Part shown: in pieces, positions 10,541 to 21,233 of the stretch
Layout: every line of letters begins with the position of its first letter
Numbering within the stretch: the stretch's first letter is position 1
Origin: Tillus elongatus
Taxonomy: Eukaryota > Arthropoda > Insecta > Coleoptera > Cleridae
Reading direction: 5' to 3'
Assembly: GCA_964006375.1 (NCBI GenBank)
Contig: OZ023269.1
Location: 127,271,723-127,335,722 of the forward strand
DNA: 64,000 nucleotides
The notes under the pieces: model-generated
What the model was told of the DNA's origin: nothing
Databases searched by the model: none
Seen by the model: the letters and a program-made list of their open reading frames with translations, nothing else
Made by a program: the position numbers and the translations under genes

Positions 10541-10811
10541 TATACAGGGCGAAATTAAGAAAAGGTAAGGAACAACACAAAAAAAAAACCAACTGTTTAC
10601 TTGTTAGACAGGCAATTTTTGATAAATTACTAAAATCATATTGTTGCGTTTCTCTACACTTTTTCAACCTCTGCATAAAATTTTTGTTATATATATTTGT
10701 GTGTGTGTGTATCACACTGATAACTCAAAAAATAAATGGCCGATTTTGGTAAAATTTGGTGAGTAAATTGTTTTTGCAAGTGGCTTGCATTATTAGTTCG
10801 TTAGCCAGGAA
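10541..10811 (+). repeat. transposon end plus TA-core body fragment
   Basis: CAGGGCGAAATTAAGAAAAG at 10,545 follows TA and looks like another TA-targeting transposon end; no partner end was found. From about 10,690 a short (GT)n leads into TATCACACTGATAACTC and TTAGTTCGTTAGCCAGGAAA, a piece of the TA-core body, which stops abruptly at 10,811 where repeat X begins. Confidence 0.55.
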
Positions 10812-11010
10812 AATCTGGCTAAATAACTAACAACAAAAAAGACATAAGATGTATGTAAAAAAGAAAATCAGTGAAAATAGTGACATCATCATCACGGTAT
10901 TACTTGAATGGAGAAATATTGTTAGGAGTCATCACAATCGCAGACGCAGAACTAGGTTCAGTATCGACTCTTCCTTTAAATACGTGAACGATATAACAGA
11001 CAAGTTAGAG
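10812..11010 (+). repeat. repeat X, left part (copy A)
   Basis: This 199-bp stretch, starting ATAACTAACAACAAAAAAGA, is nearly identical to 63,235-63,427. Its right part continues at 18,057 after the hAT insertion. The last eight bases, AGTTAGAG (11,003-11,010), are the hAT target duplication. A plus-strand frame through the uninterrupted copy reads RRRRTRFSIDSSFKYVNDER, possibly coding debris, but I do not recognise a family. Confidence 0.85.
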
Positions 11011-11277
11011 TAGTGATGGGTCGTTATTTAACTGTCAGTTATTTTTAAACGGTTACCGAGCCGTAACGGTAACCACCAGTTATCGACTTATAAAAATAGG
11101 AGCTTAAAAAATAACGCTTTTTACACTAAACTAGAATTCAGAGTCGTGTCTGTTTCAGTTCCATTGCAACTAGGTTCGATGAATAAACATCGGTTTTCAT
11201 CGGCAACTGTTATTTAACCATTTAACGGGATGAATAGCCTTGAGATTGGGAATGCTAAATATGTATGGGTATACAGT

Positions 11278-11634
11278 GGGGTTAAGGAGTCGCGGGCCAA
11301 AGGACTCCAGGGGGAAAGCTGAGGAAGTGGAAATAACAACATAAACTCCCGATGAAGCTTTCCCCAAGACCGTCATGCGCGGTAAAAATCCGCATCCTGC
11401 ACGAGGTGACCCTGCTAATAACTAAACATGACGGATCTAGACAAGGAGGTCGAACTAAACTCCCCCAATCTACGGTGTCACGTGACCCGTGCCTATGGAT
11501 GGATGGCACCAGGGCGATGGTGTCGTGAACGGAACCTCTGGAGTACCAGGCAACCCTCCAGAGTAACCCGCCTTGCACCACACAGGGGGTTCTGATGGTG
11601 TGGACAGTATTTCCCCCATTCTCGTGGGAACAAC
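11278..11634 (+). promoter_or_regulatory. LOA 5-prime untranslated region
   Basis: The 357-bp leader starts GGGGTTAAGGAGTCGCGGGC. Near the start, GGAGTC (11,286-11,291) can pair with GACTCC (11,303-11,308) around an 11-nt loop. LINEs of this type usually carry an internal promoter here; no specific element was recognised. The 5-prime end coincides exactly with the target duplication, indicating a complete copy. Confidence 0.6.
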
Positions 11635-12792
11635 ATGAAGATTATAAATACATATAAAACCAAAACCAATGAGGCTCGAGGAGTGGCTCCGGCTACAGAC
11701 TTGAGCCTTGAGTCTATCCCGGAAACGGAGACGAGCCAGGGTGCGGCAGCGGACTCTGGAGGTCCCACGACCGGCGTAGATACGGGGGATCAGGGGGTAG
11801 CTTCGGCCAGAGACCTGTCCCCGACACCCAAGCTGGAGGCTGGGTCCCACCGGAGGGCGGCGAGCTCCGCGGACTCCGGGGGCCCCTCCACCAGTGAGGA
11901 CTCTACTGTTAGAGTAGAGGGACTGCCCCGGCAGTCCAAGCGTCTTTCCGGGGCGCAAAGAAAGAAGCTCCGGAGGGCGCAAAAAATGGCGGCCGGGACC
12001 TGGACAGTCGAGAAACCTGTAAAGGCGCAAGAGGGGAGTGCGGGTCAGAAGAGGACGCGCTCGAACTCTAGCACGCCCACTACAGACAGACGTTCCAAAA
12101 GGGCCAGGGTGCCTGTAAAGGCGCAAGAGGAGAGTGCGAGTCGGAAGACGCCGCGCTCTGGCTCTAGCACGCCTACTACAGACAGACCTCCCAAAGGAAC
12201 TAAGGCCGGAACACCGGCGCAGACTGGCTCTTACAGGGAGGCTGCGGAGGGCCTCGGGATGGCGGTGATTGACAGACGCCATCCTGAGGTCACGCTAGAC
12301 CAGGGGAAGGCGGACCTGATCCAGGCTGCGGTGGTAGCTGCAGTGGACTCTCTTCAGGAAGGGGAGAGCCCGCCTCAGTTCCACCGGACGCGCCTGACGG
12401 GGGGCATCCTCTGGATAACCTGTGCCGGCCCGCAGTCGCGGGACTGGCTGCGGAAAACGATCGGGGGCCTCGGTCAGATTTGGGAGGGGGCGGACTTGAC
12501 AGCCGTCGAGCCCAAGGAACTCCCAAAGAGACGCAAGGTCCTCGTACGGATCCCTGACACCGTCCCGCAGGAGACGGTGATCAGCAGACTTAAGATCCAG
12601 AACCCTGAACTGGGGACGCAACACTGGTCGGTTCTAAGCAGGAAGGCAGAGGAGAAAGGACAGACGCTCGCCTTCTCGATCGACCCGACATCTTACAGAG
12701 CCCTTGAAGGAACCTCCTTCAAGGCATTCTGGGGCATGGGAAGGGTTAGCTTCCGCCCACTGGGGAAGCAATTAAGGGTTAATGGGACTTAG
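11635..12792 (+). CDS. LOA ORF1 protein, DUF4780-like
   Basis: A 385-residue intact frame. LINE ORF1 proteins bind the element RNA and act as chaperones in the ribonucleoprotein; that role is inferred here. Residues 1-100 are Ser/Thr/Gly-rich and probably disordered. QRKKLRRAQK at 108-117 is a likely nuclear-localisation or RNA-binding patch. Residues 128-156 and 160-187 are an internal duplication (VKAQE...SSTPTTDR in each). Residues ~200-378 form a folded domain with VLVRIPDTVPQETVISRL, LGTQHWSVLSRK and FKAFWGMGRVSFRPL, resembling the DUF4780 domain of insect LINE ORF1 proteins. No CCHC zinc knuckles are present, unlike many R1/LOA ORF1 proteins. The start is the first ATG in frame. The stop TAG lies 11 nt inside ORF2. 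Confidence 0.85.
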   Translation: MKIINTYKTKTNEARGVAPATDLSLESIPETETSQGAAADSGGPTTGVDTGDQGVASARDLSPTPKLEAGSHRRAASSADSGGPSTSEDSTVRVEGLPRQSKRLSGAQRKKLRRAQKMAAGTWTVEKPVKAQEGSAGQKRTRSNSSTPTTDRRSKRARVPVKAQEESASRKTPRSGSSTPTTDRPPKGTKAGTPAQTGSYREAAEGLGMAVIDRRHPEVTLDQGKADLIQAAVVAAVDSLQEGESPPQFHRTRLTGGILWITCAGPQSRDWLRKTIGGLGQIWEGADLTAVEPKELPKRRKVLVRIPDTVPQETVISRLKIQNPELGTQHWSVLSRKAEEKGQTLAFSIDPTSYRALEGTSFKAFWGMGRVSFRPLGKQLRVNGT

Positions 12793-15700
12793 GTTCCTTC
12801 AGGTCAACCTCCAACACAGTAGGGCAGCCACGGCCGGACTACTAATGGCTCTGAGGAACACGGATGTGGCCCTCATCCAGGAACCGTACTCCTACAAAGG
12901 AGAGATCAAGGGACTCGGCGGAGCTAATGGAAAGCTCATCTATAGCAGGTCCAGCGAGAATCCGAGGGCCTGCATTTTTGTCAGGGAAGGGATAGAGTTT
13001 CTCCCTCTAATGAATTTCTGTTCCAGGGACCTGGCAACGATCAAAATCCGATGTGGAGGAGCGGATGGGCTGAGGGACATTACTGTCGCGTCAGCCTATC
13101 TGCCAGGGGACAGCACGGACCCTCCTCCACCCAACGAATTGGAGCAGCTGATGGTGGGTAGCAGAGCAGGTGGATGGCAGACCATCATCGGCATGGATGC
13201 GAATGCGCACCATGAGTTGTGGGGTAGCTCGGACACAAACTCTAGGGGTGAGGCACTTTTACAATTCTTTATGAAATTTAATTTAGACATATTGAATAGA
13301 GGTAATAAACCGACATTCGTCACAACACGGCGTGAGGAAGTTTTAGACCTAACAGTTTCCACCCAGTTTCTGGGTGACTTTGTTAAAAGCTGGGCTGTGT
13401 CTGGGGAAGTGAGTAGCTCAGACCACAGATACATCCGGTTTGAAATCGCCAAAGTCGAAAGAGAAACGGTATGGTACCGGGACCCCCGCAAGGCGGACTG
13501 GGAAGCCTACAGGGCAGACCTAGCTGTGGAACTGCGGGGGGTTGAGAGGGCCATAAGGGATTCAATAGACCTCGAGATTGCAGCAGTCCAATTGCGAGAC
13601 GCAATTACCTCGGCCTATAACGCCAACTGCCCCCTGAAAATGAGGGTGTCCACCAGGAACGTCCCATGGTGGAACGAGGACCTCAGGCAAAGGAGGACGC
13701 AGGTTCGTAAGCTGTTTAACGCGGCCAAAAGGTCGGGAGCATGGGATGAATATAGACAGGCCCTATCGACCTATAACAAAAGACTGAGGGACGCCAAGAA
13801 GGAGTCGTGGAGGAGGCACTGCGAAGAAGTGGAAAACACGTCCGAGAGTGCTCGACTACACAAGATCCTGTCTAAGGGCCCTCAGACTAACATAGGCTCC
13901 CTTAGAACACCCACGGGAGGCTTTACAAGCTCGGGGGAGGAAACTATGGAAATTTTACTCCAGACGCACTTCCCCGGCTGTAACATAATAAACCAATCAC
14001 CTCCGGACTGGGAACACTCAGAAATAGAGGCGCCTTATAGGCGGGCATCTAGAGTAGACTGGACAGTCGCTAAAGAGGTGGTTACCTGGAGCAAAATCAG
14101 ATGGGCCATTAACAGCTTTAAGCCATACAAATCGCCGGGATTTGATGGAATAATGCCCATCATGCTCCAACAGGGGATAGATATACTGGCGCCGGTGCTT
14201 ACCCTCATTATGAGGGCCAGCCTGGCTCTGGGGTACATTCCGAGGGCATGGAGACTGGCCAGGGTTGTATTTATTCCTAAACCTGGGCGTCCAACAGACC
14301 AGCCAAAGTCCCTGAGGCCAATAAGTCTCATGTCCTTCTTGCTGAAAACAGTGGAAAAACTGCTCGACCGGCACATTAGGGGCGGTGTACTGGAAGCATA
14401 TCCTCTACACTGCGGACAATATGCATACAGAGCAGGATTCTCAACAGAAACAGCACTGCACCAACTGGTGCTGAAACTGGAGAATACGCTGGAGAACAAG
14501 GAGGTGGCGCTGGGGGCCTTCCTAGACATAGAGGGGGCCTTTAGCAACACCTCGTTCGGATCGGTTCTGGCAGCTGCCCGGGAGCGTGGAATAGAGGAGA
14601 CCTGCTGCAGGTGGATCGGTTCCATGCTCAGGGACAGGGCGGTGTTCACCTCACTCGCGGGAGGGACTCTGCTGGCGGGGGTCGCGGCGGGGTGTCCGCA
14701 GGGGAGCGTTCTGTCTCCCTTGCTCTGGTGTCTAGTCGTGGACGGCCTGCTGGGGAGGCTCTCGGGAGGGGGGTATGAGGTACAGGGCTATGCGGACGAC
14801 ATTGTCATCATAGTCCGAGGAAAGGTCACACAGGCAGTGTGGGAGCGTATGCAGACTGCACTGAAAGTGGTGGAAGGGTGGACGGTTGATCAAGGGCTCG
14901 GGGTGAGCCCCGAGAAAGCAACCGTCGTGCCGTTTACGAGGAGGAGGAAGTGTGAAAGCCACAGAACTCTCACTCTATACGGTAGGAGCGTTCCAATGGC
15001 CAGGGAGGTAAAATATCTTGGGGTCGTATTGGACTCTAAGCTAACCTGGAATGGTCACATTGGAAAAATACTGCGTAAGGCAGTCATGACCTTAGCCGTC
15101 ACTAGGCGGCTATATGGAAAAACGTGGGGACTAAGACCTAGTATGGCCCACTGGCTGTACACAAGGGTGGTCAGACCATCGTTAACATATGCGGCACTGG
15201 TCTGGTGGCCTAAGGTGACACAATCCAGTGCCAAACAAAAACTAGGCAAGATCCAAAGGATGGCTTGCCTAGGCATCACAGGGGCCATGTCTTCAACCCC
15301 AACAGCCGCCATGGAGGTGTTGCTGGATCTACCCCCCCTACACTTCGTTATTATGGGAGAGGCCAGGCTAGGACTATACAGACTAGCCTGCAATGGTAGA
15401 CTGAAGATCAACCCAGGCTTCAGGGGCCACTGCAAAATTCAGGAGATCGTGAAGGAACCCATGCTTGAAATGAGGTCAGACTTCGCGAGCCCGCGAATGT
15501 GCAGGGAAAACAACTTCACAGTGGAAATCCCTGATCGCGGGGCATGGCGGGAGGAGACACCGGGCATACCACGGGACGCGCTCGTCTGGTTCACGGACGG
15601 ATCTGGCGGGGAGCGTGGGACGGGGGCAGGTGTTTACTCGGAAGGACCGAGGGTAAGTCACAGTATTTCCCTCGGAGCCCATGCAACGGTGTTTCAGGCC

Positions 15701-16426
15701 GAGATGTACGCCATCCTGCACTGTGTGCGGGAGAACAAGAGGAGGGGCTACACCAACAAGCGGATCCTCATAGCCACAGACAGCCAGGCAGCCCTTAAGG
15801 CACTAAGTAGCCCACGGGTAAATTCCTGGCTGGTGAGTGAGTGCCGAGACGAGACGAGCGACCTGGCTGGGCAGAATGAGGTGACCCTCATCTGGGTGCC
15901 GGGTCACTCGGGGGTCAAAGGCAATGAAGAAGCTGACAGTCTCGCAAAGAGGGGGTCAGCAGAACCATTTATGGGACCAGAACCGGCTCTGGGCGTGTCA
16001 AAGAGCACTGCCAGGGGAGCCATTAAGTCCTGGGTCAGAAACCAACACAAGGTGTACTGGGCGGACTGTCCAGGGCTCAGACATGGGAAGTCAATAATTG
16101 ACGGACCCAGTTCAAAGAGAGCTGTGGAGCTGCTAAACCTTAGCAGAGGACAGCTCAGAAACACAACAGGTCTCTTGACGGGACACATGGCCGTCAAGAA
16201 ACACCTACATAAAATGGGGCGGTTCGAAGGGGACCTCGCATGCAGACTCTGCGGCGAGGGGGAGGAATCAGCCCAGCACATCTTGTGCGAGTGTATAGCT
16301 CTGGACCGGAAAAGACAACTGATCTACGGTCACTCTAGACCGGAGACAGAGCAATATAAAACTTCACCCTACCAATCGCTGTGCAGACTAGTTCAAGGCA
16401 CAGTGATTTTGGAATGGGTGGAGTAA
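12782..16426 (+). CDS. LOA ORF2: endonuclease, reverse transcriptase, RNase H
   Basis: A 1,214-residue intact polyprotein for target-primed reverse transcription. Residues 1-220 are the APE endonuclease, with Asn-9, Glu-34 (QEPY), Asp-139 and Asn-141 (GMDANAHH) and the SDH triad at 213-215. Residues ~430-760 are the reverse transcriptase: SPGFDGIMP, RPISLMSFLLKTVEKLLDR, catalytic Asp-582 in FLDIEGAF, CPQGSVLSPLLW and YADD at 670-673. Residues ~935-1,060 are RNase H with all acidic residues: Asp-939 (WFTDGSG), Glu-974, Asp-1000 (ATDSQ), His-1042 (GHSG) and Asp-1052. A C-x2-C-x8-H-x4-C finger spans 1,154-1,171. The ATG overlaps the end of ORF1 by 11 nt in another frame, so translation probably depends on reinitiation or a shift. 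All catalytic positions are intact. Confidence 0.95.
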   Translation: MGLRFLQVNLQHSRAATAGLLMALRNTDVALIQEPYSYKGEIKGLGGANGKLIYSRSSENPRACIFVREGIEFLPLMNFCSRDLATIKIRCGGADGLRDITVASAYLPGDSTDPPPPNELEQLMVGSRAGGWQTIIGMDANAHHELWGSSDTNSRGEALLQFFMKFNLDILNRGNKPTFVTTRREEVLDLTVSTQFLGDFVKSWAVSGEVSSSDHRYIRFEIAKVERETVWYRDPRKADWEAYRADLAVELRGVERAIRDSIDLEIAAVQLRDAITSAYNANCPLKMRVSTRNVPWWNEDLRQRRTQVRKLFNAAKRSGAWDEYRQALSTYNKRLRDAKKESWRRHCEEVENTSESARLHKILSKGPQTNIGSLRTPTGGFTSSGEETMEILLQTHFPGCNIINQSPPDWEHSEIEAPYRRASRVDWTVAKEVVTWSKIRWAINSFKPYKSPGFDGIMPIMLQQGIDILAPVLTLIMRASLALGYIPRAWRLARVVFIPKPGRPTDQPKSLRPISLMSFLLKTVEKLLDRHIRGGVLEAYPLHCGQYAYRAGFSTETALHQLVLKLENTLENKEVALGAFLDIEGAFSNTSFGSVLAAARERGIEETCCRWIGSMLRDRAVFTSLAGGTLLAGVAAGCPQGSVLSPLLWCLVVDGLLGRLSGGGYEVQGYADDIVIIVRGKVTQAVWERMQTALKVVEGWTVDQGLGVSPEKATVVPFTRRRKCESHRTLTLYGRSVPMAREVKYLGVVLDSKLTWNGHIGKILRKAVMTLAVTRRLYGKTWGLRPSMAHWLYTRVVRPSLTYAALVWWPKVTQSSAKQKLGKIQRMACLGITGAMSSTPTAAMEVLLDLPPLHFVIMGEARLGLYRLACNGRLKINPGFRGHCKIQEIVKEPMLEMRSDFASPRMCRENNFTVEIPDRGAWREETPGIPRDALVWFTDGSGGERGTGAGVYSEGPRVSHSISLGAHATVFQAEMYAILHCVRENKRRGYTNKRILIATDSQAALKALSSPRVNSWLVSECRDETSDLAGQNEVTLIWVPGHSGVKGNEEADSLAKRGSAEPFMGPEPALGVSKSTARGAIKSWVRNQHKVYWADCPGLRHGKSIIDGPSSKRAVELLNLSRGQLRNTTGLLTGHMAVKKHLHKMGRFEGDLACRLCGEGEESAQHILCECIALDRKRQLIYGHSRPETEQYKTSPYQSLCRLVQGTVILEWVE

Positions 16427-16522
16427 GACTAGGGGTATGCACAATCAACCAAGGGTTGCGGTGCTATCGGGGCGGCAAGGCCGCGGACGAGCCCTGAGGG
16501 AACAAAAAAAAAAAAAAAAAAA
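16427..16522 (+). other. LOA 3-prime UTR hairpin and poly(A)
   Basis: The 96-bp tail contains GCTATCGGGGCGGCAAGGCC and CGCGGACGAGCCCTGAGGGA. GCGGC-AAG-GCCGC forms a perfect 5-bp hairpin and CCC-TGA-GGG a second small one. The same block heads the short tail insertions at 21,061-21,131, 26,606-26,655 and 57,443-57,493 and the 46,666-47,863 copy, with the loop as AAG or AAA and one C-to-T change that keeps pairing as G-U. It is the likely recognition structure for the element's reverse transcriptase (inference). It ends in 19 A. Confidence 0.8.
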
Positions 16523-17039
16523 ATGGGTATACAGTATACAGCGGACTGTACTTCATAACATTATTATTTATACTAGTGTGCTCGCTCTCGCTCACAGCTT
16601 TAGGGACGTAGTATCTTCGGTACAATAAAACGGTTTAATTTTAATTTTAACTGGTTGTTGATGGGGATACGGCATACGGACACTACTACACAGAGTTATT
16701 CTGTTAAACTGAGAAGCTGTTATTTTTGAAACAGTTGAGTTTCCCACTAGTATGTAAAGCCACATATTTAATAATAAAAAATGTTGGGTGAAAAGATGAA
16801 TTTCTGTAAAAACGTGTTATTACTTTCACTATAGACAATGCAAAATAGGGTTATTTCACGTGAAATTAGAGTACTTATTTATTTAAATTTATATACATTA
16901 CCTAAGAAAACAGTTAACACGACATTTTCGTTTGTCTGATAATAGTTATCAAATTGATTAAAAAAAATATGATACAATATTTTATAATATCTATATACAT
17001 TTAAATATAAAAAATTAAATGTATATTTATATATTTATA

Positions 17040-17330
<291 letters not shown>

Positions 17331-17880
17331 ACACTATATATCTTCCAATTTTTTATACTGTTGGCTGTTGTTTGCACAGTTTTTAAAAGTGGACTGATAA
17401 AGATGACCAGTGAACCAAAAATGTAACTAGAGATAGAGATCTTTCTAAGAAAGAATAAAAGCATAATGTAATAACAAACCATATGTACAGAATAAAGGCA
17501 AATTTCTTTACCGAAATTTTATGAGCTGCGTCATGTTATGGAGTTCTTAGAATCACTCCCTGTGTAGCAATAAAAGTTCTAACGTCTAACGTCCCAAGAC
17601 GTGATAAATAATGATATTTATTGATTCTTGCTGTGGCATTGACATTTACGTAAAGACCCCTCATAAAATAAATTTGTTAGAAATGACCAGTTTATAATTC
17701 CTAAAACATCTAAGCAAATACTAATATAAGACTCCTTTCTGATTTCTAAAAGTTTCACTTCAAAGTGGCAAAAGATTTACGACACGCTTATTATAATTTC
17801 TTAACCCTTTGTTTCCTATTCATATCGCAAAAATTTGAGATTTATACACTACGTGAAATAACAGGGTAAAAATACAATGC
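17331..17880. other. hAT interior, nothing recognisable
   Basis: AT-rich interior between the TA tract and the second copy of the 36-bp direct repeat. No transposase motif was found in any frame. Confidence 0.4.
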
Positions 17881-18056
17881 ATTTATACTAGTGTGCTCGC
17901 TCTCGCTCACAGCTTTGGGAATGTAGGATACTATCGATCGACTATCCAGTTTAAAATGATAGATAAATAACTGAAGCTGTTATTTTCAACGGTTATTATT
18001 AAATAACGTTAACGGCTTCAACTGTTAACACAAAATAACCGTTTTTCCCATCACTA

Positions 18057-18640
18057 AGTTAGAGGACTAGGTACTACCAAATAGTAAGAATTTTTATTTA
18101 GATTATATTCTACGTCGCGCAAGCTTTAACCTCGGAAGCTCTGTAGACCACCCACAACAGTATACGGAAACGGAAAGGTACAAGAAATGGTAAATTAAAA
18201 GATCATGCAAGAATTCAATACAGGGAGGGGAACTGTTTGTGGGTGCACTAGTCAAGCTGCGGAAGAAGCATCTTGCAGACGACAGCAGGGTCCATTAGTC
18301 GATCACTAACGTGCTAACAGACAAAGTATAATAATGTTACAAGGCCTCTTGTATTTTATGATGTATTGGAGCATTGTGGGTTAGAGATAGTGCTGCCATC
18401 TAGTCTGGCCCAGAGTATTACGCAATGTGTTTGTCAAATGAGTGTCTCCAGTTAGTTATTAATTCTGGATATTTTATCGGTATAAAGTATTTCTTCTATT
18501 ACTTATCCTTCTCTGCCCATAATACGCAATAAAAACATAATTGTCGTATAATTTTAGACTTAGATCGATGCCATTGACGTTATACCCATGTACCTATATA
18601 ATAGTGTATAACGTAATCATCCGTCATTTGCTGTAACAGA
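18057..18640 (+). repeat. repeat X, right part (copy A)
   Basis: It begins with the second AGTTAGAG of the hAT target duplication and continues GACTAGGTACTACC, then TCTACGTCGCGCAAGCTTTA. It matches 63,428 to the end of the window at very high identity, with only scattered substitutions and a few small indels, so the two copies are young relative to most repeats here. No coding family recognised. Confidence 0.85.
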
Positions 18641-18859
18641 ATTCATAAAATAAAATAGTAATGCATTTTTCCAGGTGTGCTTATAACTAAATTATTTTTG
18701 TAAAAAATTGTTTTCGATATTGTTCATCTCAAGAGAGTGTAATTATCATGAAAGCCAGCCCAAGATGAAGGTAAAAACAATTCTCGAATTTATAAAATTT
18801 AAATGGCGTTGAATCTCCTTTGTTTATTACTAACTGACTTGTATAAAATCCAATTTCTG

Positions 18860-18862
<3 letters not shown>

Positions 18863-18943
<81 letters not shown>
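18863..18943. repeat. (TA)n microsatellite
   Basis: About 80 bp of uninterrupted TA. Unlike most TA tracts in this window it has no recognisable TA-core flanks; the right flank is TACAGTAGCCACCGGGATTA. Confidence 0.9.
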
Positions 18944-18945
<2 letters not shown>

Positions 18946-20465
18946 CAGTAGCCACCGGGATTAAAATCACGGTCACGAAAGTAAATAAGTAGGTACTGTA
19001 AGTAATTAAAAAATAAAACAGGAATTGATGTCTGCAAGTGAATTGCTAACTAATAACTATATAATGTAAAAGCCTGTATATTAAGTTTGGAAAATAATAT
19101 TTAGGAGAACTCGCTGGGATTGGTAGTTTATTATTGTTGTAAAATCTAATTTCTTGGCAATATTCAACATTTATATTCGGCATTTGTAAAGAATTCTACC
19201 GGACCTTCGATGGCTAAGGCGTTCGTTGAGGTGCTGGTATGCAGAATTCCTCGGTTCGATACTGACGCACGCCGTTGACTTTTCCTTTTCTTTTTATATA
19301 AGACATAATCACATATTTTTATTTAAAACAATAGCAATGATTTATTTTGTGTTAATAACTCTTTTTTTTTTTTAATTTGGTAAGTAATTTGTTTATTTCA
19401 CTAACACTCAAATTTCAAGTGGCCTTAAGAACAGTCTTGCCTCTAAATCCTGCGGTAGCAGTTCTTGCACTTTTTGAAGGTGATAGGGATGCAGCAGATT
19501 GCGTCGGATAATTCTATGGATCGTCGGCTGTGTTCATGTGGGATTTTTTGAAAATTGGCTAATGTAACGCACTTACTCCGTTAAGATTTTTGAAAACCTA
19601 AATATTTCTGGGGAATTACTTATAAATTGTCACTTATTCTCGCGTCTTAGGTGTTGAAATAATACCTATATGATAATTTTAATGTACCTATATCAATTTA
19701 ATGAATGAAACCAGATAATTTCTTTCATTTTAGGACATTCATCTTCTGTCTTGAAAGATAAAGACTAAATTAGATTTGAAACACTTGACTAGAAGCTTTC
19801 AAATGGCTTATTTCATTCCATTAGATAAAAACACAAAGATCGATAAATAATGCTGACATTAATGGTTCATTATTATTATATTATTGGTTCTCATTTGATT
19901 TGATAAGACTAAATATTAATTAAAATAATACAGTAAGTCATAAATTACTAAATCTTGACATCACCACACAACCTGTTGGAACATTAAGATAATATTACTC
20001 TTCAAGTTTACTTCTAGAGGTTCTAAATAATGTCTTTAACTAATTATGAGAGAAATTCCACTCTAGTTTACAGTAAAATATGATTAATTGTTGATTTATT
20101 GAGAGGAATTGCGATAAAAAATATGACAGTTACTGTCAGGTCAAAAAGCCAACTCAACAGATCGAAATACTAAAACCGAATGATTATTTTACTTCTATTT
20201 TAAACGTATTCATGAAACCATTGGTCGAAGATAAAAATGTATTTTGTAATAAAAATTATTTTCTAGTTGCTTTTCTTAAAATAAATTCAAATACAAATAA
20301 TTCAACATCCATCGACATAGAAACTTTCTCAAAATGTTTGCTGTTAGATAATCTATAATAGTTTTGATAAATATGGTTGTAATTATAAAATATTACTACT
20401 TACCCCTTACCCGCATACCGTGCCATATGTGGCGCTTGCTTGTAATTTGTTCATGCTATTGAACA
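18944..20465. other. mostly unassigned; one tRNA-like site
   Basis: Apart from the tRNA-like sequence at 19,203-19,277, the only repeat echo is TAACGCACTTACTCCGTTAA near 19,565, a decayed copy of the palindromic CGCACTTGCTGCG terminus. No gene or RNA recognised. Confidence 0.4.
19203..19277 (+). repeat. tRNA-like sequence (SINE head or tRNA pseudogene)
   Basis: An A-box-like TGGCTAAGGCG near the start and a B box GGTTCGATACT at 19,253-19,263 are about 35 bp apart, the spacing of an internal RNA polymerase III promoter. The cloverleaf is imperfect and I assign no anticodon. A T/C-rich stretch follows. No second copy was seen, so SINE versus pseudogene is open. Confidence 0.45.
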
Positions 20466-20469
20466 TAAT

Positions 20470-21045
20470 CTGTGGCTCACACAGAAATTCCATCGTTATG
20501 TGTCGCATGTGCGACATCTAGTATTGAATTTCTAAAGTTACAATACAATTCTGTAATGGTAACAACAGCTGATGAATGGGAGATGAAGAAAAGAGGTCGT
20601 GGGGCAGGTATGGTCGAGAAATTAGCAGTTGTAGCTGATATACCAGTATCTGTCACTTCCTGGTATAATAAAATTGTAACGATGATATCCACTTATGCCA
20701 GTAGTACGCCTAATATCGAGGTATGTCCAAAGGCGGTTTCCATTTATAACAAATATGTGGACGGAGCGGACCTTCTGTACTACATGCTAGCATACTACAG
20801 ACTGAAAATACGCTCGAAAAAGTGGTATATGCGGATTTTTTCCACTTAATTGATCTTGCGTGTGTCAATGCTTAGGTTCTTTGGAGACGAGCGGACCCAG
20901 AGAACACTAGATTGGTTTTAGTAGACTTCAAACTGGCTATTGCTGAATGTTTATGCAAAGCAAATAAACTGGTTGCTAAAACAAGGGGCCGGCCAAAATT
21001 ATCAATTGAGAGTGACCTGCAGGCTAAGAAGACAATCACAAGCTG
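20470..21045 (+). pseudogene. piggyBac-like transposase C-terminal remnant
   Basis: The frame at 20,472-20,849 and its continuation to 21,045 encode the C-terminal half of a piggyBac-type transposase. EMKKRGRGA and WYNKIVTMISTYASSTP match the block around the second catalytic Asp, which is itself missing here (WxDNK expected). CPKAVSIYNKYVDGADLLYY corresponds to the usual CPxxVxxYNKxMGGVDLxD and keeps the third Asp. LKIRSKKWYMRIFST and, after a stop, LIDLACVNA and LAIAECLCKANKLV follow. Several stops and internal deletions make it dead. Ends with TTAA targets were not found. Confidence 0.8.
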
Positions 21046-21060
21046 GTAGCTTTAAGTAAA

Positions 21061-21131
21061 TTTTTTCCCTCAGGCCTCGTCCGCAGCTTTGCCGCCCCGA
21101 TAGCACTGCAGCCCTTGGCCTATTGTGCATA
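21061..21131 (-). mobile_element. solo LOA 3-prime tail (~70 bp)
   Basis: On the minus strand it reads ATGCACAATAGGCCAAGGGC, then the LOA terminal block with GCGGCAAAGCTGC and GGCCTGAGGGAAAAAA. It corresponds to the last ~75 bases of the element at 11,278-16,522, so it is an extreme 5-prime truncation. Flanks AAGTAAAT and AAGTTAAT may be a decayed target duplication. Confidence 0.8.
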
Positions 21132-21233
21132 AAAGTTAATATTAATATATAAATAAATAAAATAACTTAGGAAAATTCTTTTAAAAACAAGCTTTCATGA
21201 TTTAGGTGTACTAAAACGAAAAAAGTAACCATG

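Larger units (their letters stand above)
11278..16522 (+). mobile_element. full-length LOA-clade non-LTR retrotransposon
   Basis: The 5,245-bp element is bounded by a 13-bp perfect target duplication, ATGGGTATACAGT, at 11,265-11,277 and 16,523-16,535. It has a 5-prime leader, two intact overlapping open frames, a short 3-prime untranslated region with a compact hairpin, and a 19-A tail. The apurinic-type endonuclease, reverse transcriptase and C-terminal RNase H in ORF2 place it in the R1/LOA group, and RNase H with this layout points to LOA. It is GC-richer than its surroundings, so it stands out by composition. Intact frames and a perfect target duplication imply recent insertion. Relatives in the window: 43,990-45,276, 46,666-47,863 and three short tails. 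Confidence 0.92.

Noticed and set aside
13096..13491. Minus-strand open frames across 11.3-16.3 kb
   Set aside because: They are antisense shadows of the GC-rich LOA coding region; no motifs, and the plus strand is fully explained.
18057..18640. Harbinger-type nuclease in repeat X
   Set aside because: A basic RRRRTRF stretch in copy B was suggestive, but no catalytic motif or further similarity could be followed.
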